A DNA stretch of 64,000 bases, from the NCBI RefSeq assembly GCF_025060375.1, contig NZ_JANXCG010000038.1, positions 44,096-108,095 on the forward strand, given 5' to 3'. Every line of letters begins with the position of its first letter. Position 1 is the first letter of the stretch. Position numbers and translations under genes: made by a program. The notes under the pieces were generated by a model. It did not search any database. It was not told the DNA's origin and was given only the letters and a program-made list of their open reading frames with translations. The DNA comes from Meiothermus sp. GTDB lineage: Bacteria > Deinococcota > Deinococci > Deinococcales > Thermaceae. Positions 40,165-49,429 of the stretch are shown here, in pieces.

Positions 40165-41235
40165 CTAGCGCCGGGCCCTGACCGCTTCGGCGCTCTGCCC
40201 CTGGATCACCACCTGGGTCCACTCGCGAATCCAGCGCTCGCGGTTTTGGGCAATTTGCTGGGGGGTGAGGCGGGCTGGCTGGGGGGGAATTTCTGCAAAG
40301 CGGAAGACCTCAGGCAGCCGGGCTTCGCGGTGAGCCGGGTAGACCCACATCTGGGTGGGGATGCTCTCCTGCACGGGCTTGGAAATGATCCAGTCCACAA
40401 AGCGCTGGGCAGCCCTCAGGTTGCGCGTGCCTTTCAGGATGCCCACATACTCTACCTGGAAGAAGGCGCTGCCGGGAAGGAAGAGGTTGGCGGTAGGCGG
40501 CTGGCTGGGCTTGGGCTTGGCCTCGCTGTAGTACAGCTCAGCGGCCGGGCTGGTGCTGTACGAAACCACCAGCGGCCGGTCGCCACCTGCACGGGTGAAG
40601 TGGGTGTAGTAGGCTTCGCTCCAGCCGCTTACCACCCGTACGCCGTTTTTGCGTAGCTCCTCCCAGAAGTCGAGGTAGCGCTGCTCGCCCAAGGTGGCCA
40701 CCGTGGCCAGCAGGAAGGCTAGGCCGGGGGAGCTGGTGGCGGGGTTTTGCACCACCAGCAACCGGGCGAACTCCGGGGTGGCTAGCTCGAGCAAGCTTTG
40801 GGGTAGCGGGCGGTTTTGGAACGGGGCGCGGTCGTAGTTGAGGGCTACGTAGCCGAAGTCTACCGGTGTGGCCCGGAAGGTTTGGTCAATGAGGAGTTCA
40901 GGGCGGAGGCCGGCGAGCCCTGCAGAGCGGTAGGGCTGCAGGATATCGGCCTGCAGTGCGCGGGAGAGCAGGGTGTTGTCGAAGCCATATATCACATCGG
41001 CGATGGGGGCTCCTCTGCTTAGGATGGCCTTATTTAGCATCTCCCCGGCATCGCCACCCTTGAGGAAGCGGAGCCTAATTCGGCTTTCACGCTCAAACTG
41101 CGCCACCAAGCTCTTCTCCAAGTTGAAGCTGTCGTGGCCCAAAACGGTAAGGGTGGTCTGCTGGGCTTGTACGTAGAAGAGATTGGCCAGCGCGAACAGA
41201 AGGCCAAAGGCCAGGTTCCGGTTGCTGGGGTGCAT
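40165..41235 (-). CDS. thiB: Thiamine ABC transporter substrate-binding protein
   Basis: LTVLGHDSFNLEKSLVAQFERES, ADVIYGFDNTLLSRAL; under TPP riboswitch. Confidence 0.88.
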   Translation of the reverse strand: MHPSNRNLAFGLLFALANLFYVQAQQTTLTVLGHDSFNLEKSLVAQFERESRIRLRFLKGGDAGEMLNKAILSRGAPIADVIYGFDNTLLSRALQADILQPYRSAGLAGLRPELLIDQTFRATPVDFGYVALNYDRAPFQNRPLPQSLLELATPEFARLLVVQNPATSSPGLAFLLATVATLGEQRYLDFWEELRKNGVRVVSGWSEAYYTHFTRAGGDRPLVVSYSTSPAAELYYSEAKPKPSQPPTANLFLPGSAFFQVEYVGILKGTRNLRAAQRFVDWIISKPVQESIPTQMWVYPAHREARLPEVFRFAEIPPQPARLTPQQIAQNRERWIREWTQVVIQGQSAEAVRARR

Positions 41236-41241
41236 AAAAAT

Positions 41242-41350
41242 CCCTCCGTGTCATCGGGAGGGTTTGCTGTCATGCTCCCTACGGCGGTACTAACCGCATC
41301 AGGTTCAAAGGGTCTCTCTCAGCCTGGGCGTCCCAGGCACCCCCGATGAC
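41242..41350 (-). ncRNA. TPP riboswitch (THI box) with downstream expression platform
   Basis: Minus strand GGGGTGCC...CTGAGAGAGACCCTTTGAACCTGATGCGGTTAGTACCGCCGTAGGGA; P1 GTCAT/ATGAC; aptamer 41269-41350, platform 41242-41262. Confidence 0.95.
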
Positions 41351-41390
41351 GCCCGAATGGTACGCCTTTGGTATGCGGTCTGCCTAGGCC

Positions 41391-42218
41391 CTAGCTCACG
41401 GTCTGGGTAGCCGCAACCCAGAAGCCGGGGTGCTGCAGGCGCAGCCTTTGCGCGATGGACTGGGCCTGGTCCTCGTCTTCGGCCAGACCAAAGAGGGTGG
41501 AACCCGAGCCGGAAAGCAACACGCCCCTTAGCCCGGCGCGGTAGAGAGCCCGTTTGAGGGCTTCCAGGAATGGGTAGAGGCGAAACACGGGCCCCTCGAG
41601 GCTGTTCCAGTAGGGAGGCTCCTCCCCCGAACGGAGGGCCTCCAGCAGGGTTGCGGTGTCCAGCTCTTCCCGCCAGTCGGAGGGGGTGAGGTTGCGGTAG
41701 GCCTCGGCTGCCGAGATGGCTATTCCCGGGTTGACCAGCACCAGATGGGCTTTGAGCGGGGGCAAGGGGGTAAGGCGCTCGCCCACCCCCCGTCCTTCCG
41801 CCAGCCCCCCCAGCAGGAAGAAGGGCACATCGGCCCCCAGCCTCAGGGCGAGGGGGAAGAGGTCCAGGCCGCAGGGGTAGAGCCGGGCCAGCGCCCTAAG
41901 GGTGGCCGCTGCGTCGGAGGAACCCCCGCCCAGGCCAGCGGCCACGGGGAGATGTTTTTCCAGCACTATCCGTACTCCCCCGGGCCAGCCGGCCGCCTCC
42001 AGGTAAGCCAACGCGGCCTTGTAGACCAGGTTTTCAGCGGGCGCTGGAAGCTTTGCTCCCCGCGTCTCCAGCTCTACCCCTTTGGGCAGGGGTTCCACGG
42101 AAAGCCGGTCGGCTACCCCTACGGTCGCGAAGAGGGTGTGCAGCTCGTGGTAGCCGTCGTTTCTGCGCCGCAGGATCGAGAGCCCGAGGTTGACCTTGGC
42201 CGGGGCTAGCAGCTCCAT
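41391..42218 (-). CDS. ispE: 4-diphosphocytidyl-2-C-methyl-D-erythritol kinase
   Basis: APAKVNLGLSILRRRNDGYHEL, LPVAAGLGGGSSDAAATL. Confidence 0.95.
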   Translation of the reverse strand: MELLAPAKVNLGLSILRRRNDGYHELHTLFATVGVADRLSVEPLPKGVELETRGAKLPAPAENLVYKAALAYLEAAGWPGGVRIVLEKHLPVAAGLGGGSSDAAATLRALARLYPCGLDLFPLALRLGADVPFFLLGGLAEGRGVGERLTPLPPLKAHLVLVNPGIAISAAEAYRNLTPSDWREELDTATLLEALRSGEEPPYWNSLEGPVFRLYPFLEALKRALYRAGLRGVLLSGSGSTLFGLAEDEDQAQSIAQRLRLQHPGFWVAATQTVS

Positions 42219-42850
42219 ACCCTTGCCATCCCTTCAGCTAGGAGCAGGTCCTCGGGGTAGGTGACCTTGAACATCCGGCGGTCACCCTCTACCAGTGCCA
42301 CTGGGTGGCCCATGGCCTGCACGAGCTGGGCGTCGTCGGTGTACTCGCGGCCTTCCGCACGGGCCCGCAGGTGGGCTTGCCAGAGCAGCTCCCGGTTGAA
42401 GCCTTGGGGGGTCTGTACCAACCGGTAGTGCTCCCGGGGTATGGTCGCCCCATACCGGCCCGCCTCCTCCTGTACCAGGGTGTCCGGAACGGGCACCGCC
42501 AGGGCGGCGGCCCCGGTTTTCTGCACCGCTTCCATGAGCCGCCGCACCGCCTCAGGTACCACAAAAGGGCGGGCCACGTCGTGAACCAGCACCAAAGAGC
42601 AGCTGGCCGCTTGCAGAAGGTTGAATACGCTCTGCTGTCGGGTGGGTCCTCCAGGCACGGTTTTTGCAGGGAGAGCCAGCTCTGCGCCAGGGGGCAGGGC
42701 CACCACAACCTCGTCGGCCCAGGCAAAGGCCTCCAGGGCCCACTCCAGGAGGGACTTCCCCCCTACCCGCAGGAACGCCTTGGGCCCCTGGCCGATTCGC
42801 GTTCCTAGGCCGGCGGCAGGAAGCAGCACCGAGACCTTCACGGCTGGCAT
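42206..42850 (-). CDS. ispD: 2-C-methyl-D-erythritol 4-phosphate cytidylyltransferase
   Basis: VLLPAAGLGTRIGQGPKAFLRVGGKSLL, VLVHDVARPFV. Confidence 0.95.
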   Translation of the reverse strand: MPAVKVSVLLPAAGLGTRIGQGPKAFLRVGGKSLLEWALEAFAWADEVVVALPPGAELALPAKTVPGGPTRQQSVFNLLQAASCSLVLVHDVARPFVVPEAVRRLMEAVQKTGAAALAVPVPDTLVQEEAGRYGATIPREHYRLVQTPQGFNRELLWQAHLRARAEGREYTDDAQLVQAMGHPVALVEGDRRMFKVTYPEDLLLAEGMARVWSC

Positions 42851-42917
42851 GGTACCCTACCGGTGCAGGGGAAGGTCAAATCTCCACCTGGCTCCAATCG
42901 CGTGGTATCCTCGGCCC

Positions 42918-43694
42918 GTGACGGTTTTTGAGGCGCTCATCTTAGGCGTTTTGGAAGGGCTTACCGAGTTTTTGCCCATCTCGTCCACCGGACACCTGAC
43001 CCTAGCCGCCCACCTCCTTGGCTTGGACATCCAGAACGACCCCTTTATCAAGAGCTTTGTGGTGGTGATTCAGCTTGGGGCCATCCTGGCGGTGCTGACC
43101 CTTTACTTTCGCCGCTTTTTGCGCGATCTGGAGGTTTGGAAGCGTGTGCTCCTGGCCTTTATCCCCACCGGCGTGCTGGGTTTCCTGTTTGCAGATGTGA
43201 TTGAGCGCGTTTTTTTGGGCAACGACCTGGTTGTGGTGGTGAACCTCGTAGGGGTGGGGGTTCTTTTGCTGCTCGTGGACCGCAGTTTGGAGCGGCGCAA
43301 GCGCTACGAGGATGTGAACCAGATGCCCCCCTTAAAGTCGGTGTTGGTGGGGCTTGCACAGGCCCTGGCGATGATGCCAGGGGTCTCCCGCAGCGGGGCC
43401 ACCATCGTGGGGGGGATGGCGCTGGGGATGTCCCGCAGGGCCGCTGCGGAGTTCTCCTTTATCCTGGCCGTGCCCACCATGCTCTCGGCTACCGGGTTTT
43501 CCCTGTTGCGCCACCTGGAGGAGTTTCGGACCGATGGTTGGGCACTCCTGGCGGTGGGCTTTCTGGCAGCCTTTTTTACGGCCTTGCTCACCGTCCGCTG
43601 GCTGCTTTCCTTTGTGAGCCAGAGCAGCTTTGTGCCCTTTGCGATTTACCGCATCCTCGTGGGGGTGGTCTATGGGGTCTTCTTCCTGCGCTAG
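42918..43694 (+). CDS. uppP: Undecaprenyl-diphosphatase UppP/BacA
   Basis: LGVLEGLTEFLPISSTGHL, PGVSRSGATIVGGMALGMSR; GTG start 42918, shorter than the listed ORF. Confidence 0.95.
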   Translation: MTVFEALILGVLEGLTEFLPISSTGHLTLAAHLLGLDIQNDPFIKSFVVVIQLGAILAVLTLYFRRFLRDLEVWKRVLLAFIPTGVLGFLFADVIERVFLGNDLVVVVNLVGVGVLLLLVDRSLERRKRYEDVNQMPPLKSVLVGLAQALAMMPGVSRSGATIVGGMALGMSRRAAAEFSFILAVPTMLSATGFSLLRHLEEFRTDGWALLAVGFLAAFFTALLTVRWLLSFVSQSSFVPFAIYRILVGVVYGVFFLR

Positions 43695-43701
43695 GGGGGC
43701 C

Positions 43702-44289
43702 TCAGTCCAGCTCGAGCTCTACCCTCTCCCCCCAGCGGGGCGCCCGCTCGTACTCCAGGCCGAACAGGTCCAGGATGCGCTGGGTAACGAAGGCCAGCAG
43801 GTCGTCAATCGTCCGGGGTTTGTGGTAGAACCCCGGTGCCGCGGGGAGGATGGTGGCCCCGGCTTGGGCAGCTTTTAGCATCGCCTCGAGGCTCGGCAAA
43901 GGGAGTGGGGCCTCCCTGGGGACCAGCACCAGCGGGCGCCGCTCCTTCAGGGTTACATAGGCCGCGCGGGTGAGCAGGTTGTCGGCCAGACCGTGGGCCA
44001 CCTTGGCCAGGGTGGTCGCGCTGCACGGCACCACCACCATGCCCATGGTGCGGAAGCTGCCGGAGGCGATGGGTGCACCCAGATCGCTGCTGCGGTGCAC
44101 CTTGTGGGCCAGGGTTTCCACTACCTGTAGGCCCTCCTCGGCCTCCTCGGCCAGCACCCGCTTGGCCCCCTGGGTCATAACCAGGTGAACCTCCAACCCT
44201 GGCACACGCCGCAGGGTACGCAAGAGATCGAGCGCGTAAGGCATGCCCGATGCGCCAGAGAGGCCTACCACCAGGCGTTTTGGCGTCAT
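43702..44289 (-). CDS. ubiX: Flavin prenyltransferase UbiX
   Basis: LVVGLSGASGMPYALDLLRTL, IASGSFRTMGMVVVPCSATTLAKVAHGLADNLLTRAAYVTLKERRPLVLVPREAPL. Confidence 0.94.
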   Translation of the reverse strand: MTPKRLVVGLSGASGMPYALDLLRTLRRVPGLEVHLVMTQGAKRVLAEEAEEGLQVVETLAHKVHRSSDLGAPIASGSFRTMGMVVVPCSATTLAKVAHGLADNLLTRAAYVTLKERRPLVLVPREAPLPLPSLEAMLKAAQAGATILPAAPGFYHKPRTIDDLLAFVTQRILDLFGLEYERAPRWGERVELELD

Positions 44290-44338
44290 GGGCTTAGTTT
44301 ACCGATCGGATTCCCCCGAGAAAGGGGCATAGGGGCAA

Positions 44339-45715
44339 TTAGTCTTCCTGGGGGGGCTGCCAGGGTAGCCCCTGGAAGAACTCCCTGACCAATCGACCCA
44401 CCAGGCCGCCCAGGGCCAGCAAGGCGATCAGGTTGGGAATGGCCATGAGGCCGTTCAGGGTATCGGCCACGGCGGTCAGGGTGGCCAGGCCCCCCAGGGG
44501 CCCCACGAAGGCGAAGGCCACAAAGGTCAGGCGGTAGGGCCAGCGCACCCCCTCGCCGAAGAGGTAGGCGGCGCCCTCCTCACCATAAAAGCCCCAGGAG
44601 GCCATGGTTCCCAGGGCGAACACGGCCAGCATCAAGGCCAGCAGGGGTACGCCGAGCGGATGCTCGGCGAAGAGGTGGCGGATGGCCTCTACCCGGTCCC
44701 CCCCAAAAAAACGCTCCCAGAGGCCACTGGCAATGAAGGTCAGCGCTGTAAGGGTCGTTACGAACAGGCTTACCAGCATCTCGGTAAGGCCCCAGAAGCC
44801 CTGCCGCACGGGGTGGTCCACCTGGGCCTGGGCGTGGGCGATGGCCGCGGAGCCTAACCCAGCTTCGTTGGCGAAGATGCCGCGCCCTACTCCTGCCTTC
44901 AGAATCTCGGTGAGGCCGATGGCGATGGCAGCCCCGGTGGCGCCGCTGGCTGCAGCCTGAAAACTCAGGGCCGAGGAGAAGATTAAGGCAAGGGCGGCGG
45001 GAACCTGACCGATGTGGAGGACCAGAAGGGGGAGTGCCCCCAGCAGGAAGAGGGCCAGCTTGATGGGGACGATCAGCTGGGCAAACCAGGCCACTCGGCG
45101 GATGCCCCCGCCTAGGAGCACGCCTATCAGAAGGGCCAGCAGAAGCCCGGTAATGGCTGGGGGGACGCCGAACTCCTGTAGAAGGGCATTGCCCACCGCT
45201 CCAGCCTGGGCCAGATTCCCGATGCCGAAGGCCGCCGCAGCGGTAAAAAACGCAAAAAGGGCGGCCAGCCAGGCCATCCTTCCACCCAGCCCATAGCGGA
45301 TGTAGAGCATCGGCCCGCCCATCACCGAGCCGTCGGTGTACTGACGGCGAAAGTGCACCGCCAGCACCGCCTCAGCGAACTTGGTGGCCATGCCCACCAG
45401 ATAGGCCACCCACATCCAGAGGACTGCGCCAGGGCCTCCCAGCAGCACGGCCCCCACCATGCCCACCAGGTGGCCGGTGCCCACCGTGGCTGACAGCGCC
45501 ACCATGGCTGCCTGAAAAGGGGTGATCTGGCCGCCGAAGCTCAGCGAGCGCTCACGGATGGCCCCCAGGGTTTCCCTTAGGGCCACCCCTAGGCGGCTGA
45601 ACTGGATGAAGCCTGTCCGTAGGGATAGGTAGAGGCCTACCAGGATGAAGACCAGCATCATTCCTGGACCATAGACGGCCTGGTTGATGGGTTCGTTGAG
45701 GGCGAGTAGGTCCAT
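44339..45715 (-). CDS. Sodium:alanine symporter (AGCS family)
   Basis: ALSATVGTGHLVGMVGAVLLGGPGAVLWMW, FANEAGLGSAAIAHAQAQ. Confidence 0.94.
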   Translation of the reverse strand: MDLLALNEPINQAVYGPGMMLVFILVGLYLSLRTGFIQFSRLGVALRETLGAIRERSLSFGGQITPFQAAMVALSATVGTGHLVGMVGAVLLGGPGAVLWMWVAYLVGMATKFAEAVLAVHFRRQYTDGSVMGGPMLYIRYGLGGRMAWLAALFAFFTAAAAFGIGNLAQAGAVGNALLQEFGVPPAITGLLLALLIGVLLGGGIRRVAWFAQLIVPIKLALFLLGALPLLVLHIGQVPAALALIFSSALSFQAAASGATGAAIAIGLTEILKAGVGRGIFANEAGLGSAAIAHAQAQVDHPVRQGFWGLTEMLVSLFVTTLTALTFIASGLWERFFGGDRVEAIRHLFAEHPLGVPLLALMLAVFALGTMASWGFYGEEGAAYLFGEGVRWPYRLTFVAFAFVGPLGGLATLTAVADTLNGLMAIPNLIALLALGGLVGRLVREFFQGLPWQPPQED

Positions 45716-45739
45716 GGCGACTCCTTGCAGGTCTTTGGC

Positions 45740-46525
45740 TTAGGTTTGGGGCTCCGGCCAGGCTTCCACCCATACCCCCCGGCTGAGCTGGAGACGGCGC
45801 AGGTCGGTTTCGAAGAGGCCCAGCCGGCCTTGCATGTGTGGGCGGGCTTCTGGGTGCAGGCTGGCCTCGAGCCGATGGGTGCGCACCCGCACCCGAAAGG
45901 GGCCCGGCACCAAGGCCTGCCAGCGCTCAAAGAGCTCCTCGTCCACCACCGCCACCCCCTCCCCCTTTCCATACAAGGAGAGTACCACCAGGGTCTCGGG
46001 GCTGATCCCTGGCTGCGGCTGAACCCCCAGGAAGCCCAGCTTGAGCAGCTTGGCGAGCACCTGGGCGGCTTCGAGAGGGGGGGGATGGCCCATCAGTACC
46101 TGGGCAATGCGTTTTCCCTCGGCCTGAGCCAGCACGCGAAGCTCCAGCGGGCTGAGCTGGACCCGGGGTTGGGATGAACCGCCCCGCAGGGTCAGGCCCC
46201 AGTCCTCGGGCAGCCGGATTTCCCTCCAGGCCTCGAACTGGTGCAGGATCAGCTGGTGGGTGCTGAGGCTGGGCTCAATGCTCTGGCTGGGAGCTGGCCG
46301 GTTGGCCTCAAAGCGGAAGGGGGCCGCGGGAACCCCGATGAGCAACTCCGTGGCCTCCAGGCCCTTTAGGGGCCCGGCTTCGGCGTGCACCAGGTAGCCG
46401 TTTTGCAGGTAGATGGCCCCCAAGAATAGGGGGTGTTGGATGAAGAGGGCCCCGCCCCGGGTGGCCCCCATCAGAACTTCCAGCAGCCGCAACAGGGGGA
46501 ACTCGGCCAGGTTTCCGCTCAGCAT
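45740..46525 (-). CDS. DUF4388/PATAN-domain protein
   Basis: MLSGNLAEFPLLRLLEVLMGATRGGALFIQHPLFLGAIYLQNGYLVHAEAGPLKGLEATELLI. Confidence 0.75.
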   Translation of the reverse strand: MLSGNLAEFPLLRLLEVLMGATRGGALFIQHPLFLGAIYLQNGYLVHAEAGPLKGLEATELLIGVPAAPFRFEANRPAPSQSIEPSLSTHQLILHQFEAWREIRLPEDWGLTLRGGSSQPRVQLSPLELRVLAQAEGKRIAQVLMGHPPPLEAAQVLAKLLKLGFLGVQPQPGISPETLVVLSLYGKGEGVAVVDEELFERWQALVPGPFRVRVRTHRLEASLHPEARPHMQGRLGLFETDLRRLQLSRGVWVEAWPEPQT

Positions 46526-46567
46526 GGGTCAGCCTCCCCAGGGATGCTCGGCCTACGGCGTACACCG

Positions 46568-47626
46568 CTATTCTAAGGGAGGGCCCTCGGTTGGGCGGTC
46601 CTCGAGGCCAGCCAGGCTCAGCAGCTCCGCGTAGCAGCGGAGCAGAATCTCTTCGGGGACCGGCCGTACCTCGAGCCAGCCCAGCCCCATGGGTACCACC
46701 CAGCGCAGGGTATGGCCTTGTTTCTTTTTGTCCCTAGACAGGAAGGGGGAGAGCGCCTCCCAGGGCAGACGGGGCATAGGGGGGGGCTCGAGCCAGTCCA
46801 GGAGCCGCTTCACGGTGGGCACCAGGTCGGCCCCGCCCAAGGCCTGCCCCAGCAGCGCAGCAAAGAGGAGCCCATAGGCCACCGCCGTGCCGTGGGAGAG
46901 TGCCCCCTGGGTGGCCCCTTCCAGGGCGTGGGCCAGGGTGTGCCCCAGGTTTAGCTTGCGCCGTTCGCCCTGCTCGGTGGGGTCGGCTTCCACAACCCCA
47001 ATCTTGACCTCTACGGCCCGCGCTAGGTAGTCCTCCAGGCCTGCCCAGTCGGGCTTCAGCGGCTCTACCTGCAAGAGCGCCTGGTCCCCTCGGATGAGGC
47101 CGTGCTTGAAGGCCTCCACCAGCCCCTCCTTGAAGAGGGGAGGGGGCAGGGTGGCCAGGGCCTCCAGGTCGGCGTAGACCCCTTTGGGCGCGTGAAAGGC
47201 CCCCACCAGGTTTTTGCCCTCAGGCAGGTTGAGGCCGGTCTTGTTGCCCACCGCGGCGTCCACAATAGCCAGGGTGGTGGTGGGCAGGCTTATGTAGGCA
47301 ATTCCCCTCAGGTAGGTGGCAGCCACAAAGCCCCCCAGGTCGGTCAGGCTGCCTCCGCCCACGATGTAGAGCGTGGTGTCTCGGGGCAGAGCGTTTTGTG
47401 CCAGCCAGGAGAGCACCCGACCGTAGACCGAAAGGCGTTTGGCCCCCTCGCCGCCCCGCAGCCCCAGGGTGTGGCGTATGCCTAGCCGGTGGGCGAGCCT
47501 TCGCGCGTAGGAGGAAGCTGCCCGGTCGTAGAGCAGGGCCTTGGGCCCGGGAGGGGCGGGTACCTCGAGGCTTCGGCCAATCTGGACAGGATAGGGGACG
47601 GGGTATCTAACCTCTAGGCTGCGCAT
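46568..47626 (-). CDS. aroB: 3-dehydroquinate synthase
   Basis: VGGGSLTDLGGFVAATYLRGIAYISLPTTTLAIVDAAVGNKTGLN. Confidence 0.95.
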   Translation of the reverse strand: MRSLEVRYPVPYPVQIGRSLEVPAPPGPKALLYDRAASSYARRLAHRLGIRHTLGLRGGEGAKRLSVYGRVLSWLAQNALPRDTTLYIVGGGSLTDLGGFVAATYLRGIAYISLPTTTLAIVDAAVGNKTGLNLPEGKNLVGAFHAPKGVYADLEALATLPPPLFKEGLVEAFKHGLIRGDQALLQVEPLKPDWAGLEDYLARAVEVKIGVVEADPTEQGERRKLNLGHTLAHALEGATQGALSHGTAVAYGLLFAALLGQALGGADLVPTVKRLLDWLEPPPMPRLPWEALSPFLSRDKKKQGHTLRWVVPMGLGWLEVRPVPEEILLRCYAELLSLAGLEDRPTEGPPLE

Positions 47627-48167
47627 AGTCCCAAAGCCGCTTTATGATTTCGTCCACCACCTCGGGAATCCGCCGGCCATCGGTGGAGACGTGTAGGGGG
47701 GCCTGCCGGTAGAGGCCCTCGCGTTCGGCCATGAGCTGGCAGATGCGCTGAAGGGGGTCCGGGCCCCTTAGAAGGGGGCGCTCGCCGGGGCGACGGCGCA
47801 CCCGCTCGAAGATGGTCTCTGGGCTGGCCCAAAGGGCCACCACCGGCCCTCGAGCCAAGAGCCGGGCACGGTTTTCTGGGTTCACGAAGGTGCCCCCACC
47901 CAGGGAGAGGACCAGGTAGTCCTTCTGGGTGAGCTCCTCCACCGCTGCAGCCTCGAGCTGGCGGAAGGTAGGCTCGCCCAGGTGCCGGAAGATGTCGGCC
48001 ACCGAGAGACCCATCTGCCGCTCTATGTAGCGGTCAAGGTCGATGAAGTGCAGCACGAGCGAACGGGCCAGTTCTCGCCCGATGCGGCTCTTGCCCACCC
48101 CCATGAACCCGGTCAGGGCCACCCAGGTGGTAGGGCGTTCTATTTGGATCACGGGCCGTTCGCTCAT
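47607..48167 (-). CDS. aroK: Shikimate kinase
   Basis: LTGFMGVGKSRIGRELARSL, FIDLDRYIE, LSLGGGTFVNPENR. Confidence 0.94.
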   Translation of the reverse strand: MSERPVIQIERPTTWVALTGFMGVGKSRIGRELARSLVLHFIDLDRYIERQMGLSVADIFRHLGEPTFRQLEAAAVEELTQKDYLVLSLGGGTFVNPENRARLLARGPVVALWASPETIFERVRRRPGERPLLRGPDPLQRICQLMAEREGLYRQAPLHVSTDGRRIPEVVDEIIKRLWDYAQPRG

Positions 48168-48226
48168 GGGGTCTTTGAGGGTACCAGGTTACACCGGGGG
48201 GCAGCCTCTTCCAAGCTGGGCCTGGT

Positions 48227-49378
48227 TCAGTAGGCCTGCACCCGTTGCTTGTAGCGCTCCACCCGCTCCACCAGCTCCTCTAGGGTATCCCCACCGAATT
48301 TTTCCAGATAGGCCTGGGCCAGCACGATGCCCACCAGGGCCTCCAGAATCACGCTGGCCGCTGGTACTGCGGTCACGTCGGAGCGCTCGCGGGCGGCGTC
48401 GGCGGGCTGATGGGTAACCACGTCCACCGTGGGCAGGGGCTTCATCAGGGTGGCGATGGGCTTTAGTGCGGCCCGCACCACCAGCTCCTCTCCGGTGCTC
48501 ATCCCGGCCTCGGTGCCGCCGGCGCGGTTGGTCCTGCGGTAGTAGCCCCGGCCCTCTTCCCAGTAGATGGCGTCGTGGACCTCCGAGCCTGGCTTCATGG
48601 CGTTGGCAAAGGCCGGGCCTATCTCCACGCCCTTGACGGCGGGGATGCTCAGAACCATCTGAGCGATGCGCCCATCCAGCTTGCGGTCCCAGTGGGCGTG
48701 CGAGCCCAGGCCCACCACCAGCCCCCGGAAACGGGCCTCGACGATGCCCCCCAGCGTATCGCCTGCGGCCTTGGCCTCGTCGACCCGGCGGATGACCTCG
48801 GCCTCGGCCTGGGGGTCGGCCATCCGCACGGGGCTCTGCTCAATGCGCTCCTTCAGGCTCCAGTCAAAGGGCACTCGGCTCCATACCCCGGCCATCCCAT
48901 CCACGAAGGAGGCGCTTTCCACCCCGAAGAAGGAGAGGAGCTTGTGGGCAATCGCCCCAATGGCGACCCGCATAGCGGTTTCGCGGGCCGAGGCCCGCTC
49001 CAGAACGTCCCGCAGGTCCTTATGGCCGTACTTAATGCCCCCTGAGAGGTCGGCGTGGCCGGGCCTGGCCGCGGTAAGGGCCTTTTTGCGCGGCTCGTTG
49101 CCAGGGGCCGGGTCCATGATCTCCACCCAGTTGCGGTGGTCGCTGTTCTTGATGACCAGCGTCAGCGGGGCTCCGGTGGTGCGCCCAGCCCGTACCCCGC
49201 TCAGAAACTCCACCGTGTCCGTCTCAATCACCATCCGCCGCCCGCGCCCATAGCCCCCCTGGCGCTTTCTGAGCCATGGGTTGATGTCCTCCACGGTGAG
49301 GGGGAGCTGGCTGGGCAGGCCTTCTACAATGCCGGTGAGTTGAGGCCCGTGGGACTCTCCAGCGGTCAAAAAACGCAT
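48227..49378 (-). CDS. aroC: Chorismate synthase
   Basis: MRFLTAGESHGPQLTGIVEGLP, RPGHADLSGGIKYGHKDLRDVLERASARETA. Confidence 0.97.
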   Translation of the reverse strand: MRFLTAGESHGPQLTGIVEGLPSQLPLTVEDINPWLRKRQGGYGRGRRMVIETDTVEFLSGVRAGRTTGAPLTLVIKNSDHRNWVEIMDPAPGNEPRKKALTAARPGHADLSGGIKYGHKDLRDVLERASARETAMRVAIGAIAHKLLSFFGVESASFVDGMAGVWSRVPFDWSLKERIEQSPVRMADPQAEAEVIRRVDEAKAAGDTLGGIVEARFRGLVVGLGSHAHWDRKLDGRIAQMVLSIPAVKGVEIGPAFANAMKPGSEVHDAIYWEEGRGYYRRTNRAGGTEAGMSTGEELVVRAALKPIATLMKPLPTVDVVTHQPADAARERSDVTAVPAASVILEALVGIVLAQAYLEKFGGDTLEELVERVERYKQRVQAY

Positions 49379-49429
49379 GAACAGAATCTAGCACAACTGG
49401 GGGTGGGGCCCAAGGAGCTGGGCCAGGGG

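Noticed and set aside
42621-42917. N-terminal extension of the uppP ORF back into ispD
   Set aside because: Conserved UppP start is at GTG 42918; the upstream part is antisense ispD sequence.
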